Assembly (NCBI RefSeq): GCF_017352215.1
Contig: NZ_CP071444.1
Span: 186,001 to 250,000, forward strand
DNA: 64,000 bases
Origin: Alkalibacter rhizosphaerae
GTDB taxonomy: Bacteria; Bacillota; Clostridia; Eubacteriales; Alkalibacteraceae
Reading direction: 5' to 3'
Positions 56,184 to 64,000 of this stretch are shown here, piece by piece; within the stretch, counting starts at the first letter, position 1; every line of letters begins with the position of its first letter. The position numbers and the translations under genes are program-made. The notes beneath the pieces were generated by a model. The model was not told where the DNA came from. It worked only from the letters and a program-made list of their open reading frames with translations, and did not search any database.

Positions 56184-56202
56184 GGCAGAGATGAACTCTG
56201 CC
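56184..56202 (-). terminator. Terminator-like hairpin after rpmF
   Basis: GGCAGAG and CTCTGCC around ATGAA, with a T-rich minus-strand tail. It lies 5 bases after the rpmF stop and before plsX. Confidence 0.65.
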
Positions 56203-56206
56203 TAAA

Positions 56207-56386
56207 TTACGCTTCGACGGATATGACTTCTTTGTCTTTGTAAGTTCCACAAGATTTGCACACTCTGTGAGGAAGCTTCGCCTCACCACATTTAGGGCAA
56301 GTACTGATTCCCGGAACGGTCAACTTGTAATGGGTCCTTCTTTTATCTCTTCTCGATTTTGATGTCTTACGCTTTGGTACAGCCAT
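56207..56386 (-). CDS. rpmF: 50S ribosomal protein L32
   Basis: 59 residues, [20 protein letters not shown] at the start, then a four-cysteine zinc ribbon CPKC (30-33) and CKSC (43-46). This is the zinc-binding (C+) form of L32. The ATG at 56384-56386 has AGGAGG upstream. The yceD-rpmF-plsX order is widely conserved. Confidence 0.97.
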   Translation of the reverse strand: MAVPKRKTSKSRRDKRRTHYKLTVPGISTCPKCGEAKLPHRVCKSCGTYKDKEVISVEA

Positions 56387-56397
56387 GTTTACACCTC

Positions 56398-56877
56398 CTA
56401 TTCGTCCTCATTTAATAAATTGCTCAGAACAGATAAACGAGGATCAAATTGTTCTGATTCACAGGTACAGTCGACTTCATTTCGGTCTTTGCCGCAAACA
56501 GGGCAAAGGCCTTTGCAGTCTTCCCTGCAAAGCGTCTTCGTTGGCAACTGTACAAGAATATTATCCCGTATCAATTCTGTTAAGTCAAGCTGTTCGCTTT
56601 TGTTCTTTTGTTCTTCCGTCAACTCCATCTCTTCCGTGAAGGACAACTCCAGGATCGAAACGAATTTTTTGGTGCATCGACTGCATTCCTGCTCCACTTC
56701 TGCACGGGTCGTCAAATCGAAGACCAGTCCGTCCGTAGTGTTGGCGACGAAGCCTTTTACTTGGATGGGCGACCGTTGTTGAAACCCGTCCCCGCTGATG
56801 TAATCATCCTCGATCGTTGCGTCGATTTCCAAAATTGTTTGTTGCCCATGAATTAGATCTGAAATATCGATCTTCAA
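56398..56877 (-). CDS. YceD family protein (DUF177)
   Basis: Conserved protein found next to rpmF in most bacteria, linked to 23S rRNA or 50S biogenesis in plants and bacteria. It contains CSRCTKKF, and [21 protein letters not shown] with conserved cysteines. Start choice: TTG at 56875-56877 (159 aa) with GAGGTGG about 7 bases upstream. The GTG three codons earlier lies inside that ribosome site. It follows ackA by about 38 bases. Confidence 0.92.
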   Translation of the reverse strand: MKIDISDLIHGQQTILEIDATIEDDYISGDGFQQRSPIQVKGFVANTTDGLVFDLTTRAEVEQECSRCTKKFVSILELSFTEEMELTEEQKNKSEQLDLTELIRDNILVQLPTKTLCREDCKGLCPVCGKDRNEVDCTCESEQFDPRLSVLSNLLNEDE

Positions 56878-56915
56878 AAGAACCACCTCATAACTTGCAA
56901 AGGTTATTATAACTG

Positions 56916-58135
56916 CTAAACGAGCGCTTTGTCAAGTGCCAACCCCTGTACGATTTTTCGAGTATCTCTGGCAATGGCAAGCTCTTCATCCGTAGGAATG
57001 ACCAGGACCTTCACCTTGGATCCAGGAGTGGAAATCATATTCTCCTGACCGCGGATCTTGTTTTTTTCATCGTCGATCTCGATCCCCAGGTAACTCAAGC
57101 CCTCGCATATGGCTTTTCGATTGCTGCCGGAGTTTTCTCCCAATCCTGCAGTAAAGACGATGGCATCCACTCCGTTCATGGCCGCCACATAACTTCCTAT
57201 GGACGTTTTCACCTTGTAATTGAAAACGTCAATTGCTAGCAGGGCTCTTTCATTGCCATTTTCTGCTGCACTTTCGATGTCCCGAAAATCGGAGCTGACA
57301 CCGGATATTCCCAAAACACCGGATTCTTTATTCAGCACTTCGTACACTGCGTCGGTGCTCATGTTTTCCTTTTCCATTAAAAAAGTGACGATGGATGGGT
57401 CAATGCTTCCACAACGGGTCCCCATTGCCAACCCTCCAACGGAGTGAAACCCATGGTGGTATCGATGGATCTTCCGTGTTCCACTGCAGAAATGCTGGCG
57501 CCGTTTCCCAAGTGGCAGGTGATGATCTTCATGTCGTCGATGTTTTTTCCCAAAAACATGGCCGCCCGCTCGGAGACAAACTTGTGGGACGTGCCGTGGA
57601 AACCGTACTTCCGGACTTTGTATTTCTCATAATATTCATAAGGCAAGGGATACATGTAGGCTTCCTTTGGCATGGTTTGATGAAAAGCGGTATCAAAAAC
57701 CGCAATTTGAGGAACGCCCGGCAACAATGCGGAACATGCATTGATTCCCGTAATATTGGCGGGATTGTGCAAAGGCGCCAATTCGATGCACTTTTCCAAA
57801 GCCGTCATTACCTGTTCGTCGATCAGAACTGATTCCGAATAGTACTCTCCGCCGTGAACGATCCGGTGCCCTACCGCATTTATTTCATCCAGGGATTCGA
57901 TGACACCATATTTTGCTTCCGTCAATGCGGTCATGACCAGATTCAACGCCGCTTTATGATCCGGAATGTTTTCCTTTTGAACGATCTTATGTTTTCCAGC
58001 AGGACTATGTGTAAAAATGCCTGCCTCCAGACCGATTTTTTCCACTAGTCCTTTTGCCAAAACAGTCTCGGTATCAGCCTCGATCAGTTGGTATTTAAGG
58101 GAAGAACTTCCGCAATTGATCACCAGTAAGTTCAT
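56916..58135 (-). pseudogene. ackA: Acetate kinase AckA, interrupted by a one-base deletion
   Basis: Makes ATP and acetate from acetyl phosphate. The N-terminal ORF (57377-58135) starts [20 protein letters not shown], has [11 protein letters not shown] and [10 protein letters not shown], and runs correctly to GFTPLEG, then reads into WQWGP and stops. The C-terminal ORF (56916 to about 57431) continues the family sequence from [15 protein letters not shown] to the end. Homologues read TPLEGLAMGTRSG, so one T is missing in GGTTTGG (plus-strand A near 57430-57431). Together the two parts give about 400 residues, the normal length. It could be a sequencing error; otherwise the gene is broken. pta is not next to it. 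Confidence 0.92.
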
Positions 58136-58154
58136 TAGAACATCTCCTAACTAA

Positions 58155-58195
58155 ATATTGTATAGTTATCATTTTAACATAAGGTTATAGACATG
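58155..58195 (-). promoter_or_regulatory. Weak candidate promoter of ackA
   Basis: Minus-strand TTGCAT, about 16 bases, TAAAAT in the AT-rich gap upstream of ackA. The rest of this 266-base gap holds AT-rich sequence, the tmcAL promoter and an inverted repeat, and no gene. Confidence 0.35.
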
Positions 58196-58302
58196 CAATC
58201 AAAAAAACACATTTATTTTCCTTGTATTTTTTGATTATGCAAACGATTTCGTTAAAAAAATACGCTTTTTTGCAATATTCAATTTGATTTTTTAAAATTG
58301 TA

Positions 58303-58331
58303 TTCAATAAACACACTATTTTCGTTATATT
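58303..58331 (+). promoter_or_regulatory. Promoter of tmcAL
   Basis: Plus-strand TTCAAT (58303-58308) and TATATT (58326-58331) with a 17-base spacer, about 70 bases before the ATG. Confidence 0.55.
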
Positions 58332-58357
58332 ATTAACGTTTAATGCGATTGCCACCT

Positions 58358-58385
58358 TCCCTTTCATCTAGTATGATGAAAGGGA
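58358..58385 (+). promoter_or_regulatory. Inverted repeat in the tmcAL leader
   Basis: Perfect 11-base arms TCCCTTTCATC and GATGAAAGGGA around TAGTAT, between the promoter and the GGAGG ribosome site. No T-run follows on either strand, so a leader stem or operator is more likely than a terminator. Confidence 0.55.
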
Positions 58386-58401
58386 GATTGGAGGAATCGA
58401 T

Positions 58402-59628
58402 ATGAAGGTATTGGGAATCATTGCAGAATACAACCCTTTCCACAACGGTCACCTGCATCATCTGAATGAAAGCAAATCCAGATCCCAGTGCACCCACACC
58501 ATCGCCGTCATGAGCGGTCATTTTCTGCAACGGGGCGAACCGGCATTGATGGACAAATGGTCTCGGGCGCGCAGCGCTGTACACAACGGGATCGATCTGG
58601 TCCTGGAATTGCCCTTTGCCTTCAGTTGCCAAAGTGCAGAACCTTTTGCCTATGGCGGCATACGGATCCTTCAAGACCTGAATGTTGTGGACACCATCGC
58701 CTTCGGAAGTGAAACCAACGACCTGACCCGCATGATGGATGTGGCCGCAAAACTGGCATATGAAACACCGGAATTCAAGTCCTCCTTGCATAGGTATTTA
58801 AAAGAAGGCCTTTCCTATCCAAAAGCCAGGGAACTGGCCTTAAAAGCCAATTTCAAGGGTTTGAACCTGCCTGCAAGCTCTAACGACATTCTTGGGATCG
58901 AATACTTGAAATGGTTGATTCGATTGGACAGCAGTATCAAACCACTGCTGATCCCTCGATACAAGGTGGACTACCACAGCACCTCGCCGAAAGACGACAT
59001 GGCCAGCGCCACCTACCTTCGCAATCAGGTATGGCAGGAAGGATTTTCCTGGGAAGATCTGATGAAATACATCCCAAAAGAAACCCTTCTTGAAATGGAG
59101 CGCTACCTCCAAGAGAACAAGTTCAACCGACTGGATCAATATCTGGACAACATCCGGCTTGATCTTATGCGGACCTCTGCAGTATCTCTGCTGCAATACA
59201 GTGAGATCAAGGAAGGATTGGAAAACAAATTGAGAGAAAGCATCTACCGTGCCGGCAGCGTAGCCGACCTGATCCACAGCACCCAATCCAAAAGGTATAC
59301 CTATACTCGGATCTCCAGGATCCTGTGCCATCTCCTACACCATTACGACATGGTGAAACACTTGACGTACTTTGTTGACAGGGATTTCACACCCTATATT
59401 CGCGTTTTGGCATTCAACAACAAGGGTCGACGTCTGCTTCGTTCCATTCGGGCAAAAACAGACAACCCCATCATCACTAATGTAGGACGGTCCAAAAGGC
59501 TCCTCAACAAAGACCAGGAGGCCTGTTTGGATGTGGACATCCTTTCCAGCAACCTTTACTTCACGAAAACCAATCCGGAACGGATCCAGGAGGATTATTA
59601 CCGCAATCCTGAATACGTGGATATATGA
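58402..59628 (+). CDS. tmcAL: tRNA(Met) cytidine acetate ligase TmcAL (YlbM)
   Basis: Nucleotidyltransferase-like enzyme that activates acetate and forms N4-acetylcytidine at the wobble position of elongator tRNA-Met. The 408 residues start MKVLGIIAEYNPFHNGHLHH (HxGH-type motif at 14-17) and have MSGHFLQRGEPALMDKWSRA and ELPFAFSCQSAEPFAYGGI. TTGGAGG precedes the ATG. One of three plus-strand genes, divergent from ackA. Confidence 0.94.
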   Translation: MKVLGIIAEYNPFHNGHLHHLNESKSRSQCTHTIAVMSGHFLQRGEPALMDKWSRARSAVHNGIDLVLELPFAFSCQSAEPFAYGGIRILQDLNVVDTIAFGSETNDLTRMMDVAAKLAYETPEFKSSLHRYLKEGLSYPKARELALKANFKGLNLPASSNDILGIEYLKWLIRLDSSIKPLLIPRYKVDYHSTSPKDDMASATYLRNQVWQEGFSWEDLMKYIPKETLLEMERYLQENKFNRLDQYLDNIRLDLMRTSAVSLLQYSEIKEGLENKLRESIYRAGSVADLIHSTQSKRYTYTRISRILCHLLHHYDMVKHLTYFVDRDFTPYIRVLAFNNKGRRLLRSIRAKTDNPIITNVGRSKRLLNKDQEACLDVDILSSNLYFTKTNPERIQEDYYRNPEYVDI

Positions 59629-59641
59629 AGATATGAATGCA

Positions 59642-59678
59642 AAACTCCATCCGCCATATTCTCTGACGGATGGAGTTT
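59642..59678. terminator. Bidirectional terminator between tmcAL and the coiled-coil gene
   Basis: 12-base arms AAACTCCATCCG (59642-59653) and CGGATGGAGTTT (59667-59678) with a 13-base loop, between two convergent genes. T-rich tails are short on both strands. Confidence 0.75.
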
Positions 59679-60122
59679 CTAATTTCCTCGCAGTTGTTTT
59701 CGATTGTTCTCCAGCGTGTCGGAAACATCTTTCAGTTGCCGCTGCAGGTCTCTCAAGACAGTGTCTGCATATTCGGTGGTGGATTTTCGAATTTCCCGGG
59801 ATATTTCTTCCGCTTTCTTTCGAATTTCCTGTGCTTCCTGATAAGCAGACTGGGTGATCTGGTTTTCATCCACCATGGCCCGGATCTTCGATTCTGCATC
59901 GTTGAGGATCTTCTCCGATTCCTTTTGGGCTTCCATCAATATTTTCTTTCGTTCTTCTTTGATCCACTGGGCCTGTTTGATTTCATCCGGCAACGACAAC
60001 ATGATCTCCTGTATGATCTCCAGGGCCTCCTCCGTATTGACCATCACCTTGGATGAAAAAGGCACATGGGTCCCTTCGCTTAAGATGTTTTCCAGTTCGT
60101 TGAGCAGTGCGATGATTTTCAT
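59679..60122 (-). CDS. Coiled-coil protein of unknown function downstream of coaD
   Basis: 147 residues from the ATG at 60120-60122. An N-terminal helix (MKIIALLNELENILSEG), then a long charged helical region (about 50-140) rich in Glu, Lys, Gln and Arg, resembling ATP synthase b/DivIVA-like coiled coils. It has no membrane segment. Clostridial homologues after coaD are often named ATPase, without a nucleotide-binding motif here. Possible roles in cell division or envelope scaffolding are guesses. Its ATG overlaps the 3' part of coaD. Confidence 0.75.
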   Translation of the reverse strand: MKIIALLNELENILSEGTHVPFSSKVMVNTEEALEIIQEIMLSLPDEIKQAQWIKEERKKILMEAQKESEKILNDAESKIRAMVDENQITQSAYQEAQEIRKKAEEISREIRKSTTEYADTVLRDLQRQLKDVSDTLENNRKQLRGN

Positions 60123-60606
60123 GGATTTCCCCCTTGTACTTTGTTTTGATGGTATCCATTGTTTCTGGCGGTACCATCTCTTCCACATTTCCCTGAAATT
60201 TAATAACTTCCCGGACCATGGTGGAGTTGATGTAGGAATAGTTGATGTCGGTCATGAGAAAGACGATCTCGATGTCCGGATCCAGCCGCTTGTTCATGGC
60301 GGCCATTTGAAATTCATATTCAAAATCACTTAGAGCACGCAATCCCCGCAAAACGAAACCATACTTGTTTTCCTTCAAGTAATTGACCAGCAATCCACCG
60401 AAGGAATCCACCGTCACATTGGAAAGATGGCTCGTTGCCTTTCGGATCATATCCATGCGTTCTTCCGTTGAAAAAAAAGGTTTTTTGGTGGAATTCTCCA
60501 AAATGGATACCACCAGGCCGTCGAACATGCGGGCTCCCCGCTCAATAACGTCCAAATGTCCTTTTGTGATGGGGTCAAAACTCCCCGGGTATACAGCTAT
60601 CTTCAT
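59983..60606 (-). CDS. coaD: Phosphopantetheine adenylyltransferase CoaD, with an abnormal 3' extension
   Basis: Penultimate enzyme of CoA synthesis. The first about 160 residues are normal: YPGSFDPITKGHLD with TKGH at 14-17, and INYSYINSTMVREV. The frame then runs on for about 44 residues, unlike the family and out of frame with the next gene. The run of five Gs (plus strand near 60127) would give an ordinary stop (TGA overlapping the next ATG) if it held six Gs, ending CoaD at about 163 residues. So a one-base deletion or sequencing error is likely. The start overlaps the rsmD stop by four bases. Confidence 0.9.
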   Translation of the reverse strand: MKIAVYPGSFDPITKGHLDVIERGARMFDGLVVSILENSTKKPFFSTEERMDMIRKATSHLSNVTVDSFGGLLVNYLKENKYGFVLRGLRALSDFEYEFQMAAMNKRLDPDIEIVFLMTDINYSYINSTMVREVIKFQGNVEEMVPPETMDTIKTKYKGEIHENHRTAQRTGKHLKRRDPCAFFIQGDGQYGGGPGDHTGDHVVVAG

Positions 60607-61166
60607 GTCATCACCTTTTTTCTTAAAAATAGGACTCCCGTCCTGCCATATTTTCTTTCGTCGATTTGATCCAGAAATGATTCATCATATACAGGAGCAT
60701 GGGAATAGTCAAACTCCAATAGTATGATGCCATCGTCCGTCAGCAGATCCATGTCCACAATAGACTCCAGCAATTTATCCTGACCTTCCATGGCATAGGG
60801 TGGATCCAAATATATGAAATCTGCCTGGATCTTCTTTCTTTTCAATGCTTCCAAAGCGGTTTTATGATCGGCTTGCCCAATGGAATACTTGTCTCGGGGC
60901 AATCCGCAATGCTCCAGATTCTTTTGGGTCAGTTGGATGCTGTCCCTGCTTGCGTCGAAGAAATAAACCATTTCACTTCCCCTGCTGAGTGCCTCGATGC
61001 CCATGGCTCCGCTTCCGCAAAAAAGGTCCACAAAAATGCATCCCCTCAGTTGGAAAGACAGAATATTGAAAATGGATTCCTTCACCCGGTCCGACGTAGG
61101 CCGTATGGCGGCGTCCTTCGGTGAAAACAGTTTTTTTCCTTTGGCTGATCCGCTGATCACACGCAT
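60603..61166 (-). CDS. rsmD: 16S rRNA (guanine(966)-N(2))-methyltransferase RsmD
   Basis: 187-residue SAM-dependent methyltransferase. Family blocks RVISGSAKGKKLFSP, RPTSDRVKESIFNIL, VDLFCGSGAMGIEALSRG and the catalytic DPPY (about 121-124). It follows recG by 12 bases and overlaps coaD, the conserved recG-rsmD-coaD order. Confidence 0.96.
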   Translation of the reverse strand: MRVISGSAKGKKLFSPKDAAIRPTSDRVKESIFNILSFQLRGCIFVDLFCGSGAMGIEALSRGSEMVYFFDASRDSIQLTQKNLEHCGLPRDKYSIGQADHKTALEALKRKKIQADFIYLDPPYAMEGQDKLLESIVDMDLLTDDGIILLEFDYSHAPVYDESFLDQIDERKYGRTGVLFLRKKVMT

Positions 61167-61178
61167 TTTTCTCCTCCG

Positions 61179-63206
61179 TTAGTCTAAAAAGTCCAGTTTG
61201 CTTTGGAATGTTTCCAGCAACTTCTCCATAGGTTTTTGATCCGGCCATTGCTGCAGTTGTTCCAACAATGTTTTCGCCGTTTCTACCTCCTCCTGATCCT
61301 TTTTCAGATCCGTCAGGGAAAAGTTGGGCAGTCCATGTTGCTTGAAACCAAAGTAATCACCAGGTCCTCGAAGATCAAAATCCTTGTTGGATATATAAAA
61401 CCCGTCATTGCTTTCCGTCAATACCTGCAGTCGTTCCATGGTCTTTTCATTTTCCGTATCAGTTGCAAGTATGCACCAGGATTCCTGATCCCCTCGGCCG
61501 ACCCGGCCCCGCAACTGATGGAGTGTAGCCAGGCCAAAGCGCTCTGCATTCAGTACAAGGATCACCGTGGCATTGGGTACATCGATGCCTACTTCCACCA
61601 CGGTGGTGGAAAAGAGCACGTCTATTTCCCCGTCTGCAAATTTTTTCATGATGGATTCCTTGTCATCCCGCTTCATTCGTCCATGGACCAAACCTGTCTG
61701 CAGATCTCGGAAAAGGCCCTTTCTCATTTTTTCATAAATTTCTTCCGCAGCAAATCCTTCCTCTTCTCCTTGTTCGATCTCCGGTGACACGACAAAGATC
61801 TGCCTTCCCTTTGCTGCTTCCTTCTGAATGAAGGCAAAGACTTTTTTCAATCGGTGATTGCCTACTACATGGGTCTGTATGGGTCGACGTCCCTGGGGCA
61901 TGGTCTCGATTTGGGAGACATCCAAATCACCATAAAGCACATGAGCCATGGTTCTTGGGATGGGAGTGGCGCTCATGACCAGGGAATGGGGTCTGCTTCC
62001 CTTTTCCGTCAAACGTTTTCGCTGCTCCACACCAAAACGGTGTTGTTCGTCGGTGATCACCAGGCCGAGTCGGGCAAAAGTCAGATCCGGTTGGATCAGA
62101 GCGTGGGTGCCAACAACGACATGGGCCTCGTGGTTTCTGATCTGCTCATAGACGTTATCTTTTTGCTTTTTGTTCATGCCGCCCTTCACAAGGACGACAC
62201 GGACGCCAAAGTCCTTTAAAAATCCTTTCAAGGTCTTTTCATGCTGTACCGCCAATAGCTCCGTGGGAGCCATCAATACAGACTGGTAGCCTTGAAGATG
62301 AAACAGATACTGAGCGAGAGCCGCCACTACTGTCTTTCCGCTGCCCACGTCGCCCTGCACCAGACGGTTGATTCGGATCCCCGTCCTTGCATCCTGTTGT
62401 ATGTCCGACAATACAGACTGCTGCCCTTCCGTTAGTGAAAAAGGCAGACTGTTTTCCAGCGCCTTCATTTTTACTTCTGTTTCCTCATCCCAAACGACGG
62501 GAATATCGGTGGTATTGTTGCTCTTCATCCGGGCAAATCCGGCAAGCACTTCCAGCAGCTCGTCCACTACCAGCCGTCTTCTCCCTTGTAGAAGGGTCTC
62601 CATGCTGTCCGGACGATGAATGGCTCGTATGGCTTCCTGTCGGCTCCAAAGCCCATGCTGTTGCCTCAATTCATCTGGCAAAAGATCTTCGATAAAATCT
62701 GCCATTTCCAGGGCAGATTCCACCGCTTTTCTCAGATCCCGCTGGTACAATCCCCGGGTCAAAGGATAAATGGCTGCAAATCGCTGTTCCAGCAGATCTT
62801 CCGCCTTATCCACGTATTCCGGGTTCTCCAGATTGTATGTCCCATATCCCCAACGAAATTTCCCATGAAAATAATAGGTGACATGAGGCTTCAAGGCATT
62901 TTTTATGAATGGTGTATTGAAGAAAGTCACACGAAATCGCTGGGTCTCTCCCTGACACTCGAAAGTGGTGATGGAGAGTTTGGAACGGACTTTCCTCTGG
63001 GAGGCGGGACCCAGGATCATTCCCTGGACAACTACTTTTGTACCAGGCTGGGCTTTTGACAAATCTTCTACGTAAACTCGTTCTTCATAATCACGGGGAA
63101 AAAAAAGAAGCAGATCTTCCATATTGAATATTTTCAACTTGTGAAAAAGTGCTTCCTTTTTTTCTCCGATCCCTTTCAAGATCCGAATGGTTTCATAGGG
63201 GTTCAT
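61179..63206 (-). CDS. recG: ATP-dependent DNA helicase RecG
   Basis: Fork-remodelling helicase (675 aa). The wedge domain with an OB fold comes first (about 50-160), followed by helicase motif I GDVGSGKTVVA, the DEQH box ITDEQHRFG, TATPIPRT-like SATPIPRTMA and motif VI QLRGRVGRGDQESWC. Length is normal. It starts 1 base after the fakA stop. Confidence 0.97.
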   Translation of the reverse strand: MNPYETIRILKGIGEKKEALFHKLKIFNMEDLLLFFPRDYEERVYVEDLSKAQPGTKVVVQGMILGPASQRKVRSKLSITTFECQGETQRFRVTFFNTPFIKNALKPHVTYYFHGKFRWGYGTYNLENPEYVDKAEDLLEQRFAAIYPLTRGLYQRDLRKAVESALEMADFIEDLLPDELRQQHGLWSRQEAIRAIHRPDSMETLLQGRRRLVVDELLEVLAGFARMKSNNTTDIPVVWDEETEVKMKALENSLPFSLTEGQQSVLSDIQQDARTGIRINRLVQGDVGSGKTVVAALAQYLFHLQGYQSVLMAPTELLAVQHEKTLKGFLKDFGVRVVLVKGGMNKKQKDNVYEQIRNHEAHVVVGTHALIQPDLTFARLGLVITDEQHRFGVEQRKRLTEKGSRPHSLVMSATPIPRTMAHVLYGDLDVSQIETMPQGRRPIQTHVVGNHRLKKVFAFIQKEAAKGRQIFVVSPEIEQGEEEGFAAEEIYEKMRKGLFRDLQTGLVHGRMKRDDKESIMKKFADGEIDVLFSTTVVEVGIDVPNATVILVLNAERFGLATLHQLRGRVGRGDQESWCILATDTENEKTMERLQVLTESNDGFYISNKDFDLRGPGDYFGFKQHGLPNFSLTDLKKDQEEVETAKTLLEQLQQWPDQKPMEKLLETFQSKLDFLD

Positions 63207-63207
63207 T

Positions 63208-64000
63208 TTACTCTACAGACACGATGTAATAATACAACGGTTGTCCGCCGTAATGCAATTCTACATCCAAATCGTCATATCGCGTTTCCACTTTTTCCGA
63301 AAGTACACTCGCCTCATCTTCCGGAACGTCTTCTCCATAATAAATGGACAGCAATTCACTGTTTTCGTCCACCATGGATTCCAGCAGCTCTTCACAGATC
63401 ACCGCCGGATCCGAACCGACGCACTGGATCTCTCCGTTGTAGATCCCAATGACATCGTCTTTTTTGATATCTTTTCCGTTGATGGTGGTGTCCCGTACGG
63501 CAAAAGTCACCTGTCCCGTTTTGACTTGTTCCATGGATCGGGTCATGGCTTCCAGATTCTGATCCGGCTCCGATTCCGGGTCAAAACCCAGCAAGGCCGT
63601 GATCCCTTGCGGAATGGTTTTGGTGGGTATCACCACAACATTTTTTTCACTCAATTCTTTGGACTGATTTGCCGCTAGGATGATATTGCTGTTGTTGGGC
63701 AGTACGATGATATTTTCCGCATGGATCTGATCCATTCTGCTGAGAAAATCTTGTGTGCTGGGGTTCATGGTCTGTCCGCCCAGGACAACCTCGTCCACTC
63801 CCAGGTCCATAAACAAATTTTTCATTCCCTCGCCGGCAGCAACGGCAATGACCCCATATTTCTTCAATTTTTCCGCCACTTTAGGTTTTGCCGCTCCAGC
63901 CTTGGCGATCACCTGCTCCCTCATATTGTCGATCTTGATCCGGGTCAAGGATCCGATTTTCAATGCTGCAGCCATGGCTTTATCAGGATCGTCCGTGTGC
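63208..64000 (-). CDS. Fatty acid kinase catalytic subunit FakA-like (YloV/DAK2 domain), N-terminus outside window
   Basis: C-terminal 263 residues of a FakA/YloV protein. The frame is open to the window edge (HTDDPDKAM, then AAALKIGSLTRIKIDNMREQ), as in family members where HTDDPG precedes the middle domain. Blocks AVAAGEGMKNLFMDLGVDEV, QTMNPSTQDF and LPNNSNIILAANQ match. With FakB it phosphorylates free fatty acids for lipid synthesis. It is the first visible gene of the fakA-recG-rsmD-coaD unit; the order fakA-recG is conserved in Firmicutes. Confidence 0.9.
   Translation of the reverse strand, partial: HTDDPDKAMAAALKIGSLTRIKIDNMREQVIAKAGAAKPKVAEKLKKYGVIAVAAGEGMKNLFMDLGVDEVVLGGQTMNPSTQDFLSRMDQIHAENIIVLPNNSNIILAANQSKELSEKNVVVIPTKTIPQGITALLGFDPESEPDQNLEAMTRSMEQVKTGQVTFAVRDTTINGKDIKKDDVIGIYNGEIQCVGSDPAVICEELLESMVDENSELLSIYYGEDVPEDEASVLSEKVETRYDDLDVELHYGGQPLYYYIVSVE

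Noticed and set aside
57377-57431. Programmed frameshift in ackA
   Set aside because: No slippery heptamer or downstream structure is apparent, and acetate kinases are not known to use frameshifting. A one-base deletion or error is simpler.
58185-58367. 60-aa minus-strand ORF in the ackA/tmcAL gap
   Set aside because: Very AT-rich, lysine- and isoleucine-rich, no ribosome site, and it overlaps the tmcAL promoter. Judged chance.
59983-60122. Real 44-residue C-terminal domain of CoaD
   Set aside because: The extension reads a frame-shifted version of the next gene and looks nothing like CoaD. A base missing from the G run explains it.

Overview
The window is a housekeeping region of a low-to-moderate G+C Firmicute, most likely class Clostridia. 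The Peptostreptococcales/Tissierellales side is a guess from gene content, not a measurement. Support comes from PolC with its PHP and proofreading domains, CodY with HslVU, RnpM (YlxR), KhpA, a YlqF/RbgA GTPase, FakA, the yceD-rpmF-plsX-acpP-rnc-smc-ftsY-ylxM-ffh order, strong AGGAGG-type ribosome sites and several TTG starts. Almost every gene lies on the minus strand. Only mgtC, comM and tmcAL are on the plus strand. There are no tRNA or rRNA genes, no CRISPR array, no insertion sequence, no integrase, and no gene-free stretch longer than about 270 bases.

Layout from left to right (most units read right to left): (1) 1-6434, a DNA adenine methyltransferase with C. difficile CamA-like sequence blocks, then threonine aldolase, RarA and an M16C peptidase cut by the window edge. 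(2) 6462-7982, a 67-aa membrane protein and GlyA. (3) 7995-16500, a ten-gene rimP-nusA-rnpM-ylxQ-infB-rbfA-nrnA-truB-ribF-tcdA operon behind a consensus promoter. (4) 16518-21290, an ABC importer of the ferric/phosphonate type with a metallo-beta-lactamase-fold hydrolase, and divergent mgtC. (5) 22165-34019, the rpsB-tsf, pyrH-frr, uppS-cdsA-rseP-ispG and polC-PHP units. (6) 34031-39102, codY, hslUV and topA. (7) 39124-41893, divergent dprA and comM. (8) 41900-49442, yraN-rnhB-rbgA-lepB-rplS-trmD-rimM-khpA-rpsP-ffh-ylxM and ftsY. (9) 49452-58135, smc, a radical SAM protein, rnc, acpP, plsX, rpmF, yceD and a frameshifted ackA. (10) 58303-64000, tmcAL, then on the minus strand fakA (cut by the edge), recG, rsmD, coaD and a coiled-coil protein.

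Together the genes cover translation and ribosome assembly, RNA processing, replication and chromosome organisation, protein targeting, envelope lipid precursors, proteolysis and nutrient regulation. I found no undescribed multi-gene defence or mobile system. The items most worth following are the CamA-like solitary methyltransferase, a near-consensus CodY box in front of hslV-hslU-codY, the uncharacterised transporter plus hydrolase operon, candidate leader structures before rimP, rpsB and rplS, and two probable one-base deletions (ackA and the end of coaD) that are either sequencing errors or real lesions.
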